Source: Oceanimonas pelagia (lineage in GTDB: Bacteria > Pseudomonadota > Gammaproteobacteria > Enterobacterales > Aeromonadaceae). Taken from it: a DNA stretch of 64,000 nt. The notes beneath the pieces are model-generated. The model worked only from the letters and a program-made list of their open reading frames with translations. It was not told where the DNA came from and made no database searches. Below, piece after piece: positions 40,358-49,264 of this stretch (its first letter is position 1; each line of letters opens with the position of its first letter). The translations under genes were made by a program, and so were the position numbers. The stretch is taken from the NCBI RefSeq assembly GCF_030849025.1, contig NZ_CP118224.1, positions 2,725,001 to 2,789,000 of the forward strand, written 5' to 3'.

Positions 40358-40912
40358 TTACCTGTGCCGTCTGCGTCCGTCCCGCGGACGTCCCTGCTCC
40401 ACCCGCTGGCGCCCCTGGTCGGTCCGCTGACGGCTTTCTGCCATTACGATGGGGGCAAATTCCCGCAACACCCGCCGGTATACTTCCCGTTTAAAAGACA
40501 CCACCTGACGCACCGGATACCAATAGCTGACCCAGCGCCAGTCATCGAACTCCGGATGCCCGTGGCAGCCGAATTCGATGTGTGATTCATGATCCGAGTC
40601 CAATCGCAGCAAAAACCATTTCTGTTTCTGGCCAATGCAGACCGGATTGCTGTCCCAGCGCACCAGCCGCTTGGGCAGCTTGTACTTGAGCCAGTGACGG
40701 GTCACCGCCAGCAGGGTCACGTTCTCGGGCTTGAGTCCGATTTCCTCGTACAATTCCCGGTACATGGCCTGCTCGGGGTTTTCGCCGTCGTCCACGCCGC
40801 CCTGGGGAAACTGCCAGGAGTGCTGACCATAGCGCCTGGCCCACAATACCTGGCCTTTGCGATTGCAGATCACTATGCCTACATTGGGACGAAATCCGTC
40901 GCCATCTATCAC
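40358..40912 (-). CDS. rppH: RNA pyrophosphohydrolase RppH
   Basis: 184 residues. Nudix box (residues 38-60) with [18 protein letters not shown] and then YEEIGL. Starts [15 protein letters not shown]. It removes pyrophosphate from mRNA 5' ends to trigger RNase E decay. The C-terminal tail is very Arg/Gln-rich. First gene of rppH-ptsP-lgt-thyA. Confidence 0.97.
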   Translation of the reverse strand: MIDGDGFRPNVGIVICNRKGQVLWARRYGQHSWQFPQGGVDDGENPEQAMYRELYEEIGLKPENVTLLAVTRHWLKYKLPKRLVRWDSNPVCIGQKQKWFLLRLDSDHESHIEFGCHGHPEFDDWRWVSYWYPVRQVVSFKREVYRRVLREFAPIVMAESRQRTDQGRQRVEQGRPRDGRRRHR

Positions 40913-41081
40913 GCAATCACCAGACTATAAAGCTAACATGGTATCGATTGTTCCATATTCCCCCATTCCCGGCAAATCAAGCCTGCACGGCTCTTTTCCA
41001 CTAACGAACTGAATAACTCGGTGTTTTGTCAATACTTATAAACAAAAAAAGCTGACCCTGGGTCTCGTTTCCCCCAGAACA

Positions 41082-41425
41082 TGTGGATAATACTGTGATA
41101 AAAGCGGTATAGGCGGCACCGAGTTGTTAACCCCGATGGCTCAGTGAAGGTGATCTGTATCGATAAAAATAAAATAAATACTTGTAAAACAATATCATAA
41201 AAACAAAAAAAAGGATCGATCTGGATCTTTGATCAGGTCGGCAAAGGTGGATCCCGATGTTGATAAGTTGCCTAGGTCAAGAATTCACCATCGCAATGTT
41301 ATCCACAGGGCAGGGTATAATCCCGCCGAACCTTTGCCAAAAATTTTCCGGTTTTTCGGCTTTACTTCGGCAAACTCAGGCGTGCCGGCGGTCCCCGGCC
41401 AGTTATCCAGTTTTTCTGTGGATAA
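41082..41425. promoter_or_regulatory. DnaA-box cluster, candidate DARS2-type DnaA-reactivating locus
   Basis: Three perfect TTATCCACA boxes lie in the rppH-mutH gap: 41082-41090 (minus), 41299-41307 (plus) and 41417-41425 (minus). A degenerate partner TTATCCAGT (41403-41411) is inverted to the third with five bases between. A one-mismatch box TTATCAACA (minus) is at about 41259. In E. coli, DARS2, which recharges DnaA with ATP, is in the intergenic region next to mutH. Position and boxes therefore agree. IHF and Fis sites could not be placed by eye. A true replication origin is the alternative. Confidence 0.6.
41152..41253. other. AT-rich, GATC-rich segment inside the DnaA-box region
   Basis: Within 41161-41220 only 11 of 60 bases are G/C, against an otherwise GC-rich window. 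Six GATC sites occur at 41152, 41214, 41218, 41224, 41231 and 41250, five of them in 40 bases. This combination resembles a DNA-unwinding element with Dam/SeqA sites as seen in gammaproteobacterial origins. The rest of the 615-base gap (40913-41527) holds no gene that I can support. Confidence 0.55.
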
Positions 41426-41527
41426 GCTTGTGCAACGGCATGTTCATACTTGAGTAAAACGGGTATATGATCGTGCGCCGCCCCGTTCCCCCGGGCGACG
41501 GCACTCCACACAAAAGGTGATGAAAAA

Positions 41528-42205
41528 TTGAACACCCCGATTTCCCGTCCCGACAGTGTTGCAACGTTACTGGAACGTGCCCGGCAACTGGCCGGTTGTT
41601 CACTGGCCGCGGTGGCCGGTGAACGGGGATTGCCGGTGCCGGCCAACCTGCGCCGGGACAAGGGCTGGATCGGTCAGTTACTGGAGCTGAGCCTGGGCGC
41701 CAGCGCCGGGTCCAAGCCCGAGCAGGACTTTCCCGAGCTGGGGGTAGAGCTCAAGACCATTCCGCTGGACGCCGCCGCCCGGCCACTGGAAACCACCTTC
41801 GTATGCGTGGCGCCGCTGCTCGATATTGCCGGCCTGACCTGGCACACCAGCAATGTGCGCAACAAGCTGTCCCGGGTGCTGTGGGTGCCGGTGATTGGCG
41901 AACGGCATACCCCTCCCGGTGATCGCCTGATTGGCCAGCCATTGCTGTGGACGCCGAGTGAGGAAGAAGAATGGCTGCTGCGCCAGGACTGGGAAGAGAT
42001 CATGGAGCTGATAAGCCTGGGGCGGGTGCAGGAGATCACCGCCCGCCACGGCCAGGCCCTGCAACTGCGCCCCAAGGCCGCCAACGGTCGCGCCCTCACC
42101 GACGCCATCGGCCCCGACGGCGGTTATATTCAGACCCGGCCCCGGGGCTTTTATCTGAAAACCGGTTTCACCGCCGCCCTGCTGGCCCGGCACTTTATGC
42201 TGTGA
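41528..42205 (+). CDS. mutH: DNA mismatch repair endonuclease MutH
   Basis: 225 residues starting with TTG at 41528 (then [10 protein letters not shown]), with AGGTGA upstream; the nearer ATG at 41521 runs into a stop at once. Catalytic DEK residues of the restriction-endonuclease-like fold are in [26 protein letters not shown]-like [21 protein letters not shown] and [17 protein letters not shown] match E. coli. It nicks unmethylated GATC strands, so the host has Dam methylation. It converges on the MFS gene with one base between. Confidence 0.97.
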   Translation: MNTPISRPDSVATLLERARQLAGCSLAAVAGERGLPVPANLRRDKGWIGQLLELSLGASAGSKPEQDFPELGVELKTIPLDAAARPLETTFVCVAPLLDIAGLTWHTSNVRNKLSRVLWVPVIGERHTPPGDRLIGQPLLWTPSEEEEWLLRQDWEEIMELISLGRVQEITARHGQALQLRPKAANGRALTDAIGPDGGYIQTRPRGFYLKTGFTAALLARHFML

Positions 42206-42206
42206 A

Positions 42207-43373
42207 TCAGGCTGCCACCGGCTCCCGCATATTGAGCCGCCAGATCAGGGCGAATACCAGCAAAATCCAGGGCACGGCAAACAGGTTCAGACCGCTCCAG
42301 CCCAGCAGCACCACGCCCTGGCCGGCAAACAGACTGCCGAGGGCGGCGGCGCTGAACACCATAAACTCGTTGATGCCCTGCACTCTGGCCTTTTCTGCCG
42401 GCCGGTAGCTGAAGGTAAGCAGGTGGGTGGCGCCGATAAAGGTGAAATTCCAGCCCACGCCCAGCCATAGCAGCCCCCACCAATAGTGCCAGAAACCGGT
42501 GCCGGACAGGTTCACCAGCACACTCAGCAGCAGCGCCGCACAGCCCCAGAGAATGACCTTGCGGGTGCCAAAGCGGCGGATAAGATTGCCGGTAAAAAAG
42601 GACGGCACAAACATGCCCAGCACATGCCACTGGATCACCATGGCGGTGGCAGGAAAGTCGTGGCTGTGACCGTCCATCGCCAGCGGCGTGGCGGTCATCA
42701 GCAGCACCATGATGCCGTAGCCGATCATGCCCGAAGCCACCGCCGCCAGCAGCAGCGGCTGACGAAACAGCTCGCCGTAGGCCCGCAGCCGTTCGCCGGG
42801 CCGCACCGGGGTCGCCGCCGGCAACGGCAGCAGCAGGATCAGCAGCAGCGCCAGCGCATACAGGCCCAGCAGGCCGTAAAAGGCACCGGCATAGGCACTG
42901 CCGTCATGCCAGCCCTGGGACCACACCGCCAGGTTGGGGCCGATCACCGCCGCCAGTATGCCGCCGGCCATCACCAGGCTGATGGCCCGGGCATGCCGGC
43001 CGCTGTCGCAGGCTTCCAGCGCGGCAAAGCGGTATTGCTGGCCCACCCCGATGGCGATGCCGGTGAGAAAGGTGCCACAGGCAAACAGGATCAGGCTGGT
43101 CGCCGTCAGCCCCTGCAGCGCCACCCAAGCCCCCAGCAAGCCGAACAGGTTGCCCAGCACAAAGCCCGCCTTGCGGCCCAGCCGCTGCATCAGGTGTGCC
43201 GCCGGCAGGGTGGCGGCGATCAGGCCGGTAAACTGGCAGGCCACCGGCAGGGTGATCTGCCAGGGCGCGCTGGCCAGTTGCTGGCCGATCAGCGCCGACA
43301 CCGACACCAGCAAAATATTGCCCGAGGCCAGCAGCGCCTGGGCGATGGCCAGCCCCCACACGGTGATCGGCAT
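42207..43373 (-). CDS. Major facilitator superfamily transporter
   Basis: 388 residues with about twelve hydrophobic helices and the loop 2-3 motif LMQRLGRKAGFVLG. It resembles uncharacterised drug/proton antiporters (YbjJ/YnfM-like size), but I cannot assign a substrate. The second half carries a loop FTGNLIRRFGTRKVI that repeats the motif, as expected. The stop codon is one base from that of mutH with no visible terminator between them, so the two transcripts may overlap. Confidence 0.85.
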   Translation of the reverse strand: MPITVWGLAIAQALLASGNILLVSVSALIGQQLASAPWQITLPVACQFTGLIAATLPAAHLMQRLGRKAGFVLGNLFGLLGAWVALQGLTATSLILFACGTFLTGIAIGVGQQYRFAALEACDSGRHARAISLVMAGGILAAVIGPNLAVWSQGWHDGSAYAGAFYGLLGLYALALLLILLLPLPAATPVRPGERLRAYGELFRQPLLLAAVASGMIGYGIMVLLMTATPLAMDGHSHDFPATAMVIQWHVLGMFVPSFFTGNLIRRFGTRKVILWGCAALLLSVLVNLSGTGFWHYWWGLLWLGVGWNFTFIGATHLLTFSYRPAEKARVQGINEFMVFSAAALGSLFAGQGVVLLGWSGLNLFAVPWILLVFALIWRLNMREPVAA

Positions 43374-43432
43374 GATGCATTCCTGGTTACATTAGAAACA
43401 ATTGAAGCATGATAACGCGCCTGCCCGAAAAC

Positions 43433-43460
43433 AAAAAGGCCCGCAAATGCGGGCCCTTTT
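43433..43460. terminator. Terminator of the rpsP-rimM-trmD-rplS operon
   Basis: GGCCCGC (43438-43444) / GCGGGCC (43449-43455), loop AAAT; on the minus strand it is followed by TTTTTGTTTT. Confidence 0.9.
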
Positions 43461-43476
43461 CGACAGCCGGTTCGGC

Positions 43477-43830
43477 TTATTTGGTGGCGAGACGCTCTTT
43501 GATACGAGCAGACTTGCCGGAGCGGTCGCGCAGGTAGTAAAGCTTGGCACGACGCACGGCGCCACGACGCTTCACTTCCACGCTGCCGATCAGCGGGCTG
43601 TGAGTCTGGAAGGTACGCTCAACGCCTTCACCGTTGGAGATTTTGCGCACGGTGAAGGAAGAGTGCAGACCGCGGTTACGCTTGGCGATAACGATGCCTT
43701 CGTAAGCCTGCAGACGCTCTTTGCCGCCTTCTACAACGCGTACCTGTACACGCACGGTGTCACCCGGACCAAAGTCGGGAATGTCCTTGCGCAGTTGTTC
43801 TTCTTCAAGCTGCTTGATGATGTTGCTCAT
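43477..43830 (-). CDS. rplS: 50S ribosomal protein bL19
   Basis: 117 residues, [26 protein letters not shown] start, with [15 protein letters not shown] and [19 protein letters not shown]. It is at the 30S-50S interface. Last gene of rpsP-rimM-trmD-rplS, the standard gammaproteobacterial order. Confidence 0.99.
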   Translation of the reverse strand: MSNIIKQLEEEQLRKDIPDFGPGDTVRVQVRVVEGGKERLQAYEGIVIAKRNRGLHSSFTVRKISNGEGVERTFQTHSPLIGSVEVKRRGAVRRAKLYYLRDRSGKSARIKERLATK

Positions 43831-43862
43831 GATATTTCCTTACCTAGGGTAAACTGAAAACT

Positions 43863-44609
43863 CTACTGTTTGTCCTGCTGTTCGCGCACAAATTGGGCAA
43901 GAAGCTGTTCCTGCTCGTCAGTCAGAGCTAGGTTGTTAAGCAGTTCCGGCCTTCTCAACCAGGTACGGCCCAGCGACTGCTGCATTCTCCAGCGCTCTAT
44001 GTCGGCGTGGTTGCCACTGAGCAACACTTCGGGAACGGCCATTCCCTCCAGCTGCTCGGGGCGGGTGTAGTGAGGATGATCCAGCAAACCTTCACTGAAG
44101 GAGTCCTGCTCCGCACTGGCCATGTCACCCAATACGCCGGGCACCAGACGGGCCACCGCATCTATCAGCACCATGGCCGGCAATTCGCCGCCACTGAGCA
44201 CGTAATCGCCCACCGACCATTCTTCGTCGATATCGGCTTCTATTACCCGCTCGTCCACACCTTCATAGCGTCCGGCCACCAGGATTAATTTGTCCTGAGT
44301 TGCCAGCTCGCGCACGCCCTGCTGATCCAGCCTGCGGCCCTGAGGGGAAAGGTAAATTACCCTGGCGCCCTCGCCCGCCGCTGCCCGCGCCGCCGCTATG
44401 GCGTCGCGCAATGGTTGCACCATCATCAGCATGCCCGGTCCGCCCCCGTAGGGTCTGTCGTCGACAGTGCGGTGTTTATCCCGGGTGAAATCCCGCGGAT
44501 TCCAGCTTTCAAATGTCAGCAGGCCTTCTTTCACGGCCCTACCGGTGACCCCGTAGTCACTGACTGCCCGGAACATCTCCGGGAAGAGGCTGACGACCCC
44601 TATCCACAT
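43863..44609 (-). CDS. trmD: tRNA (guanine-N1-)-methyltransferase TrmD
   Basis: 248 residues. SPOUT trefoil-knot enzyme making m1G37 in tRNA. The signatures [19 protein letters not shown] and [14 protein letters not shown] are intact, and [10 protein letters not shown] is conserved. It is essential to keep reading frame. Between rimM and rplS. Confidence 0.98.
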   Translation of the reverse strand: MWIGVVSLFPEMFRAVSDYGVTGRAVKEGLLTFESWNPRDFTRDKHRTVDDRPYGGGPGMLMMVQPLRDAIAAARAAAGEGARVIYLSPQGRRLDQQGVRELATQDKLILVAGRYEGVDERVIEADIDEEWSVGDYVLSGGELPAMVLIDAVARLVPGVLGDMASAEQDSFSEGLLDHPHYTRPEQLEGMAVPEVLLSGNHADIERWRMQQSLGRTWLRRPELLNNLALTDEQEQLLAQFVREQQDKQ

Positions 44610-44636
44610 GATTCTCTCCGCGCAGGACTACCGGGA

Positions 44637-45158
44637 TTAAAAATCCGGATCCCACTCTACTTCGATGACTCGGTCCTGAATGTTCACGGACTTGATCACC
44701 TGTTGTTCCAGAAACGGAATCAACCGTTCCCGTTGACCAAATGCGTCGTTGGCATTGGCTTTGACCACCAGCACGTCGTTGGAGCCGGTTTCCATCAGCT
44801 GAGACACCACACCGAGGTCATACCCCTGGGTGTTTTTCACCTGACAACCGACCAGATCGCGCCAGTAAAATTCATCCGCCGGCAGCGAGGGCAGAGCCTC
44901 GGCGCTGACTGCGATGTCGGCACCGGTCAGTGCCTGAGCCTCTTCACGCTGGTCGATATCGGCCAGCTTGCAAATCAGGCTCTTGTTGTGGCGTTTCCAT
45001 CCAGTGACCTGAATTTCACGCCAGCCTTTGCCATCTCTTATCAGCCAGGGCTGATAATCGAAAATGCCATCGGGCTGTTCGGTAAAGGAGTTGACTTTCA
45101 ACCAGCCCTTAATGCCGTAAACGGCGCCCAGGCGGCCTACTATGACAGGTTCACTCAC
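44637..45158 (-). CDS. rimM: 16S rRNA processing protein RimM
   Basis: 173 residues with an N-terminal RimM barrel ([20 protein letters not shown]) and a C-terminal PRC-barrel ([18 protein letters not shown]). It helps assemble the 30S head around bS19. 23 bases after rpsP. Confidence 0.97.
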   Translation of the reverse strand: MSEPVIVGRLGAVYGIKGWLKVNSFTEQPDGIFDYQPWLIRDGKGWREIQVTGWKRHNKSLICKLADIDQREEAQALTGADIAVSAEALPSLPADEFYWRDLVGCQVKNTQGYDLGVVSQLMETGSNDVLVVKANANDAFGQRERLIPFLEQQVIKSVNIQDRVIEVEWDPDF

Positions 45159-45181
45159 CTTTCACTCCTCGCCCGACCGGC

Positions 45182-45433
45182 TCAGGCGGCGGCTTTGGAA
45201 GCGTCTTTGACCAGCTTGGCCACGCGCTCGGAGAGGCTTGCACCCTGGGCTACCCAGTGGTTGATGCGCTCCAGGTCCAGACGCAGTTTTTCTGCCTGGC
45301 CGGCGGCGATCGGGTTGAAGAAGCCTACTTTCTCGATGAAACGACCATCGCGAGCGTAGCGGCTGTCTGCAACTACTACCTGGTAGAACGGACGCTTTTT
45401 CGCGCCACCACGTTGTAAACGAATGGTTACCAT
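45182..45433 (-). CDS. rpsP: 30S ribosomal protein bS16
   Basis: 83 residues, [20 protein letters not shown] start, with [20 protein letters not shown]. First gene of its operon, with a leader carrying two hairpins and a recognisable promoter. Confidence 0.99.
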   Translation of the reverse strand: MVTIRLQRGGAKKRPFYQVVVADSRYARDGRFIEKVGFFNPIAAGQAEKLRLDLERINHWVAQGASLSERVAKLVKDASKAAA

Positions 45434-45462
45434 ACCGTCCTCTATTCACTTGAAACAAACAA

Positions 45463-45500
45463 GGTTCGCGAACAATGCGAACCCCGGCTTAAAATAAGCC
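45463..45500 (-). promoter_or_regulatory. Two adjacent hairpins in the rpsP leader
   Basis: On the transcript, GGCUUA/UAAGCC with a three-base loop (45486-45500) is followed by GGUUCGC/GCGAACC with a seven-base loop (45463-45483), 30 bases before the rpsP start. They could serve leader-based control of the operon or mRNA stability. I know no match to a named ribosomal leader. Confidence 0.45.
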
Positions 45501-45505
45501 GCGCA

Positions 45506-45533
45506 ATTGTACTCCGATCAGGTGAGAATGCAA
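45506..45533 (-). promoter_or_regulatory. rpsP operon promoter
   Basis: Minus strand TTGCAT (45528-45533), 16-base spacer, TACAAT (45506-45511; five of six consensus positions). Confidence 0.6.
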
Positions 45534-45601
45534 CCAAAAGGGGGCCTGCGCAGCTTGCTTTCCTTCTGCCGGCAGCCGCCGGCGAAGAATTCGTGGTCCG
45601 G

Positions 45602-46987
45602 TCAGAATGGCCCGCGACGGCCACCGCCGCCCAGTCCCCCCGGTCCCATCATGCCCTGCATCTGGCTCATCATCTTGCGCATGCCACCCTTGCCGGACAT
45701 TTTCTTCATCATTTTCTGCATCTGGGTGAACTGCTTGAGCAGCTTGTTCACTTCCTGCACCTCGGTGCCCGAGCCCAGCGCAATACGGCGCTTGCGGCTG
45801 CCCTTGATCAGCTCCGGATGACGGCGCTCTTTCGGCGTCATGGAGTTGATGATGGCTTCCATGCGCACGGTGAGCTTGTCGTTGACCTGATCCTTGAGGT
45901 TGTCGGGCAGCTGGTTCATGCCCGGCAACTTGTCCATCAGGCTCATCATGCCGCCCATGTTGCGCATCTGCACCAGCTGGTCACGGAAGTCTTCCAGATC
46001 AAAGCCCTTGCCCTTCTTGAGCTTCTGGGCCATTTCGGCGGCCTTGTTCTTGTCCACCGAGCGCTCCATCTGGTCGATCAGCGACAGCACGTCGCCCATG
46101 CCCAGAATGCGCGAGGCCACCCGGTCCGGGTGGAAGGGTTCAAGGGCATCGACCTTTTCACCCATACCGATAAACTTGATCGGCTTGCCGGTAATGTGGC
46201 GCACCGACAGCGCAGCACCGCCCCGGGCGTCACCGTCGGCCTTGGTGAGGATCACCCCGGTGAGCGGCAGCGCCTCGCTGAAGGCCTTGGCGGTGTTGGC
46301 GGCGTCCTGACCGGTCATGGCGTCCACCACGAACAGGGTTTCCACCGGCTCGATGGCGGCGTGCAACTGCTGGATCTCGGTCATCATGTCTTCGTCGACA
46401 TGCAGACGACCGGCGGTATCCACCAGCACCACGTCAAAGAATTTCTTGCGGGCGTGCTCCACGGCGTTGCGGCCGATGTCCACCGGCTTCTGGCTGATGT
46501 CGCTGGGGAAGCATTCCACCTCCAGATCCGCCGCCAGGGTCTCGAGCTGCTTGATCGCCGCCGGACGATAGACGTCGGCACTGACCACCAGCACCTTCTT
46601 CTTTTCCCGCTCCTTCAGGTACTTGGCCAGCTTGCCCACCGAGGTGGTTTTACCGGCCCCCTGCAGGCCCGCCATCAATACCACCGCCGGCGGGCTCACC
46701 GCCAGGTCGAGGGCTTCGTTGGCCTCGCCCATCACCGCCACCAGCTCGGCGTTGACGATCTTGATAAAGGCCTGGCCCGGGCTCAGGGACTTGGAAACCT
46801 CCTGGCCCACCGCCCGTTCCTTGACCCGGTTGACGAACTCCCGCACCACCGGCAGGGCGACGTCGGCTTCGAGCAGAGCCATGCGCACTTCGCGCAGGGT
46901 TTCCTTGATATTGTCTTCGGTCAGGCGTCCGCGGCCGCTGATGTTTTTCAGCGTGCGCGACAGCCTTTCGGTGAGATTCTCAAACAT
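45602..46987 (-). CDS. ffh: Signal recognition particle protein Ffh
   Basis: 461 residues: N domain, GTPase G domain (GLQGAGKTTSVGKLAKYL; VDTAGRLHVDEDMM; TKADGDARGGAALS), and methionine-rich M domain (MRNMGGMMSLMDKLPGMNQL) that binds 4.5S RNA and signal sequences. The C-terminus is glycine-rich (GPGGLGGGGRRGPF). Divergent from ypjD and upstream of rpsP, as in E. coli. Confidence 0.99.
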   Translation of the reverse strand: MFENLTERLSRTLKNISGRGRLTEDNIKETLREVRMALLEADVALPVVREFVNRVKERAVGQEVSKSLSPGQAFIKIVNAELVAVMGEANEALDLAVSPPAVVLMAGLQGAGKTTSVGKLAKYLKEREKKKVLVVSADVYRPAAIKQLETLAADLEVECFPSDISQKPVDIGRNAVEHARKKFFDVVLVDTAGRLHVDEDMMTEIQQLHAAIEPVETLFVVDAMTGQDAANTAKAFSEALPLTGVILTKADGDARGGAALSVRHITGKPIKFIGMGEKVDALEPFHPDRVASRILGMGDVLSLIDQMERSVDKNKAAEMAQKLKKGKGFDLEDFRDQLVQMRNMGGMMSLMDKLPGMNQLPDNLKDQVNDKLTVRMEAIINSMTPKERRHPELIKGSRKRRIALGSGTEVQEVNKLLKQFTQMQKMMKKMSGKGGMRKMMSQMQGMMGPGGLGGGGRRGPF

Positions 46988-47020
46988 GAACTACGTCCGC
47001 AAATGGCGAAAATTGCGACC

Positions 47021-47089
47021 AGTATAACCAAGTTGCGCTCCGAACTTAAGCGCGCCGGCTGGCGATGGCAAAGGCCTTGGGGGTATACT
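47021..47089. promoter_or_regulatory. Divergent ffh / ypjD promoter region
   Basis: Two TATACT -10 boxes face outward: one on the minus strand (47021-47026) for ffh, one on the plus strand (47084-47089) for ypjD. The matching -35 boxes are poor. Confidence 0.4.
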
Positions 47090-47131
47090 GGCCTTTCTTT
47101 TTATATTTCCGATAAATGGCTGACATTCATT

Positions 47132-47923
47132 ATGGAACTGCTTGCTGTTCTGGCGATGGCGTTTTACCTGTTGGCGGCCTTTGCCTGCGTGCACAACCTG
47201 TTTAACCCGCACAACCAGGGGCGCCGCTACGGCCTGCTGGCCGCGGTGTGTGCCCTGCTGCTGCACGGCACCTGGCTGGTCAATACGGTGGTGCTGGTGC
47301 CGGGGCAGAACCTGAGCATGCTTAACGTTGCCTCACTGGTCAGTCTGATCGTGGCCGGCCTGATGACCCTGCTGGTGACCCGCTTCAACGTCTGGGTGCT
47401 GATGCCGGTGGTGTACGGTTTTGCCTTGCTGCTGCTGGTGGCCGACATGCTGCTGCCCGGCCATTACACCATGCATCTGGAAACCCGTCCCGAGGTGCTG
47501 GTGCACATCACCCTGGGACTGATGTCCTACTCGCTGCTGGGCATTGCCTGCCTGCTGGCCATTCTGCTCGGTTTTCTCGACCACCGGCTGAAGAAACACA
47601 AGCTCACCAACCTGCCCGCCATGCCGCCGCTGATGACCCTGGAGCGTTATCTGTTCCGGTTGATCTTTGCCGGCGTAGTACTGCTGACCCTGTCCATTTC
47701 CAGCGGCCTGTTCTTTTTGCAGGAAATGTTCAGCCCTGGCAAGGTACACAAGGCGGTGCTCACCATTATCGCCTGGTGCGTGTATGTGGGCCTGCTGTGG
47801 GGCCATCACCGCCTGGGCTGGCGGGGGCGCAAGGTGATCTGGACCAGCGTGGCCGGCAGCCTGCTGCTGACCCTGGCCTATTTTGGCAGCCGCTTCGTGC
47901 GGGAAGTTCTGCTCGGTTCTTGA
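47132..47923 (+). CDS. ypjD: CcsA-related inner membrane protein YpjD
   Basis: 263 residues from the ATG at 47132 (MELLAVLAMAFYLL); the frame is open far upstream, but that part is antisense to ffh. Eight hydrophobic helices. Strong matches to E. coli YpjD are QNLSMLNVASLVSLIV, VHITLGLMSYSLLG and LLWGHHRLGWRGRKV, including the WGHxxxGWRG motif shared with cytochrome c assembly (CcsA/CcmC) proteins. The role is unknown; it is usually beside ffh and yfjD. Confidence 0.92.
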   Translation: MELLAVLAMAFYLLAAFACVHNLFNPHNQGRRYGLLAAVCALLLHGTWLVNTVVLVPGQNLSMLNVASLVSLIVAGLMTLLVTRFNVWVLMPVVYGFALLLLVADMLLPGHYTMHLETRPEVLVHITLGLMSYSLLGIACLLAILLGFLDHRLKKHKLTNLPAMPPLMTLERYLFRLIFAGVVLLTLSISSGLFFLQEMFSPGKVHKAVLTIIAWCVYVGLLWGHHRLGWRGRKVIWTSVAGSLLLTLAYFGSRFVREVLLGS

Positions 47924-47979
47924 CAGACTTTCGGCAAACTCGTAGAAATTGATCAGGTTTTTTACACAGGACGGTCTGT

Positions 47980-49257
47980 TTGGACGACATATCGACGGGT
48001 GCGCTTACCGGCATCCTGATTGCACTGCTGTTTGTTTCCGCCTTTTTCTCCAGCTCCGAAACCGGCATGATGTCGCTCAACCGTTACCGGTTGCGGCACC
48101 TGGTGCAAAGCCGCCACAAGGCCGCCACCCGGGTTGAAAAGCTGCTGTCACGCCCGGACCGCCTGATTGGCCTCATCCTGATAGGCAACAACCTGGTCAA
48201 CATTCTGGCCTCCGCCATTGCCACCCTGCTGGCCATTCGCCTGTTTGGCGACTACGGCGTGGCCGTGGCCACCATCGGCCTGACCCTGGCGGTGCTGATC
48301 TTCTCGGAAGTCACCCCCAAGACCCTGGCCGCGCTCTACCCGGAAAAGGTGGCCTTTCCCGCCTCCATTATTCTGCGGCCCCTGATGGTGCTGCTGTATC
48401 CGGCGGTGTGGACCATCAACGCCATTTCCAACGGCCTGCTGGCACTGTTTCGCATCAACCCCAAGGGCGGCGAAGACACCGCCATCACCTCTGAGGAATT
48501 GCGCACCATCGTCAACGAGGCCGGAGGCCTTATTCCCCGCCGCCACCAGGACATGCTGGTGTCGATTCTGGATCTGGAAAAGGTGACGGTGGACGACATC
48601 ATGGTGCCGCGCAACGAGATCTACGGCATCGACATCACTCAGGACTGGAAGAGCATCAACCGCCGCCTGCTGCAAAGCCCTCACACCAAGGTGCTGCTGT
48701 ACCGGGACAACATCGACGATGCTCTGGGCTTTATTCACGCCCGCGACGCCCTGCGCCTGCTGGCCAAGGAGGAGTTGTGCAAGCCCAGCCTGATGCGGGC
48801 GGCCCGGGAACTGTATTTTATTCCCGAGGCCACGCCGCTCAATGTGCAGTTGCTCAAATTCCAGCGCAACAAGGAGCGCATTGGCCTGATTGTGGACGAG
48901 TACGGCGATATTCAGGGCCTGATCACCCTGGATGACATTCTGGAAGAAATAGTGGGTGACTTCACCACCACCATCAGCCCCACCCTGAGCGACGAGATCA
49001 AGCCCCAGGACGACGGCTCCTACCTGATTGAAGGCTCCGCCAGCATTCGGGATCTGAACAAGGAGCTGAACTGGAACCTGCCCACCGACGGCCCCCGTTC
49101 TCTTAACGGACTTATTCTGGAGTATCTGGAAGACATTCCCGAGGCCAATATCGGCCTGCGTCTGGCGGGTTACCCGATAGAGATCCTGGAAGTGGAAAAC
49201 AACGTGATCAAGCAGGTGCGGGTGCAGCCCCAGTACTACCTGCCGGGGCACCCTTGA
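47980..49257 (+). CDS. yfjD: CNNM/CorC-family membrane protein YfjD
   Basis: 425 residues starting with TTG at 47980 (then DDISTGALTG), with CAGGA upstream. DUF21/CNNM transmembrane domain (FFSSSETGMMSLNRYRL; RLIGLILIGNNLVNILASAIA; SEVTPKTLAALYPEKVAFPA), a CBS pair (VDDIMVPRNEI to LDDILEEIVGDF), and a CorC/HlyC C-domain. Linked to Mg2+/Co2+ transport or resistance in homologues. It follows ypjD by 56 bases, probably one operon. Confidence 0.93.
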   Translation: MDDISTGALTGILIALLFVSAFFSSSETGMMSLNRYRLRHLVQSRHKAATRVEKLLSRPDRLIGLILIGNNLVNILASAIATLLAIRLFGDYGVAVATIGLTLAVLIFSEVTPKTLAALYPEKVAFPASIILRPLMVLLYPAVWTINAISNGLLALFRINPKGGEDTAITSEELRTIVNEAGGLIPRRHQDMLVSILDLEKVTVDDIMVPRNEIYGIDITQDWKSINRRLLQSPHTKVLLYRDNIDDALGFIHARDALRLLAKEELCKPSLMRAARELYFIPEATPLNVQLLKFQRNKERIGLIVDEYGDIQGLITLDDILEEIVGDFTTTISPTLSDEIKPQDDGSYLIEGSASIRDLNKELNWNLPTDGPRSLNGLILEYLEDIPEANIGLRLAGYPIEILEVENNVIKQVRVQPQYYLPGHP

Positions 49258-49264
49258 GCAAGGT

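Noticed and set aside
40913-41527. Primary oriC
   Set aside because: DnaA boxes, AT-rich DNA and GATC sites fit, but dnaA, mnmG, mioC and rpmH are absent and mutH adjacency favours DARS2. Kept only as an alternative.
45593-47131. Long plus-strand open frame continuing into ypjD, suggesting a 776-residue fusion
   Set aside because: The first ~510 residues are antisense to ffh. Homology to YpjD begins at the ATG at 47132.
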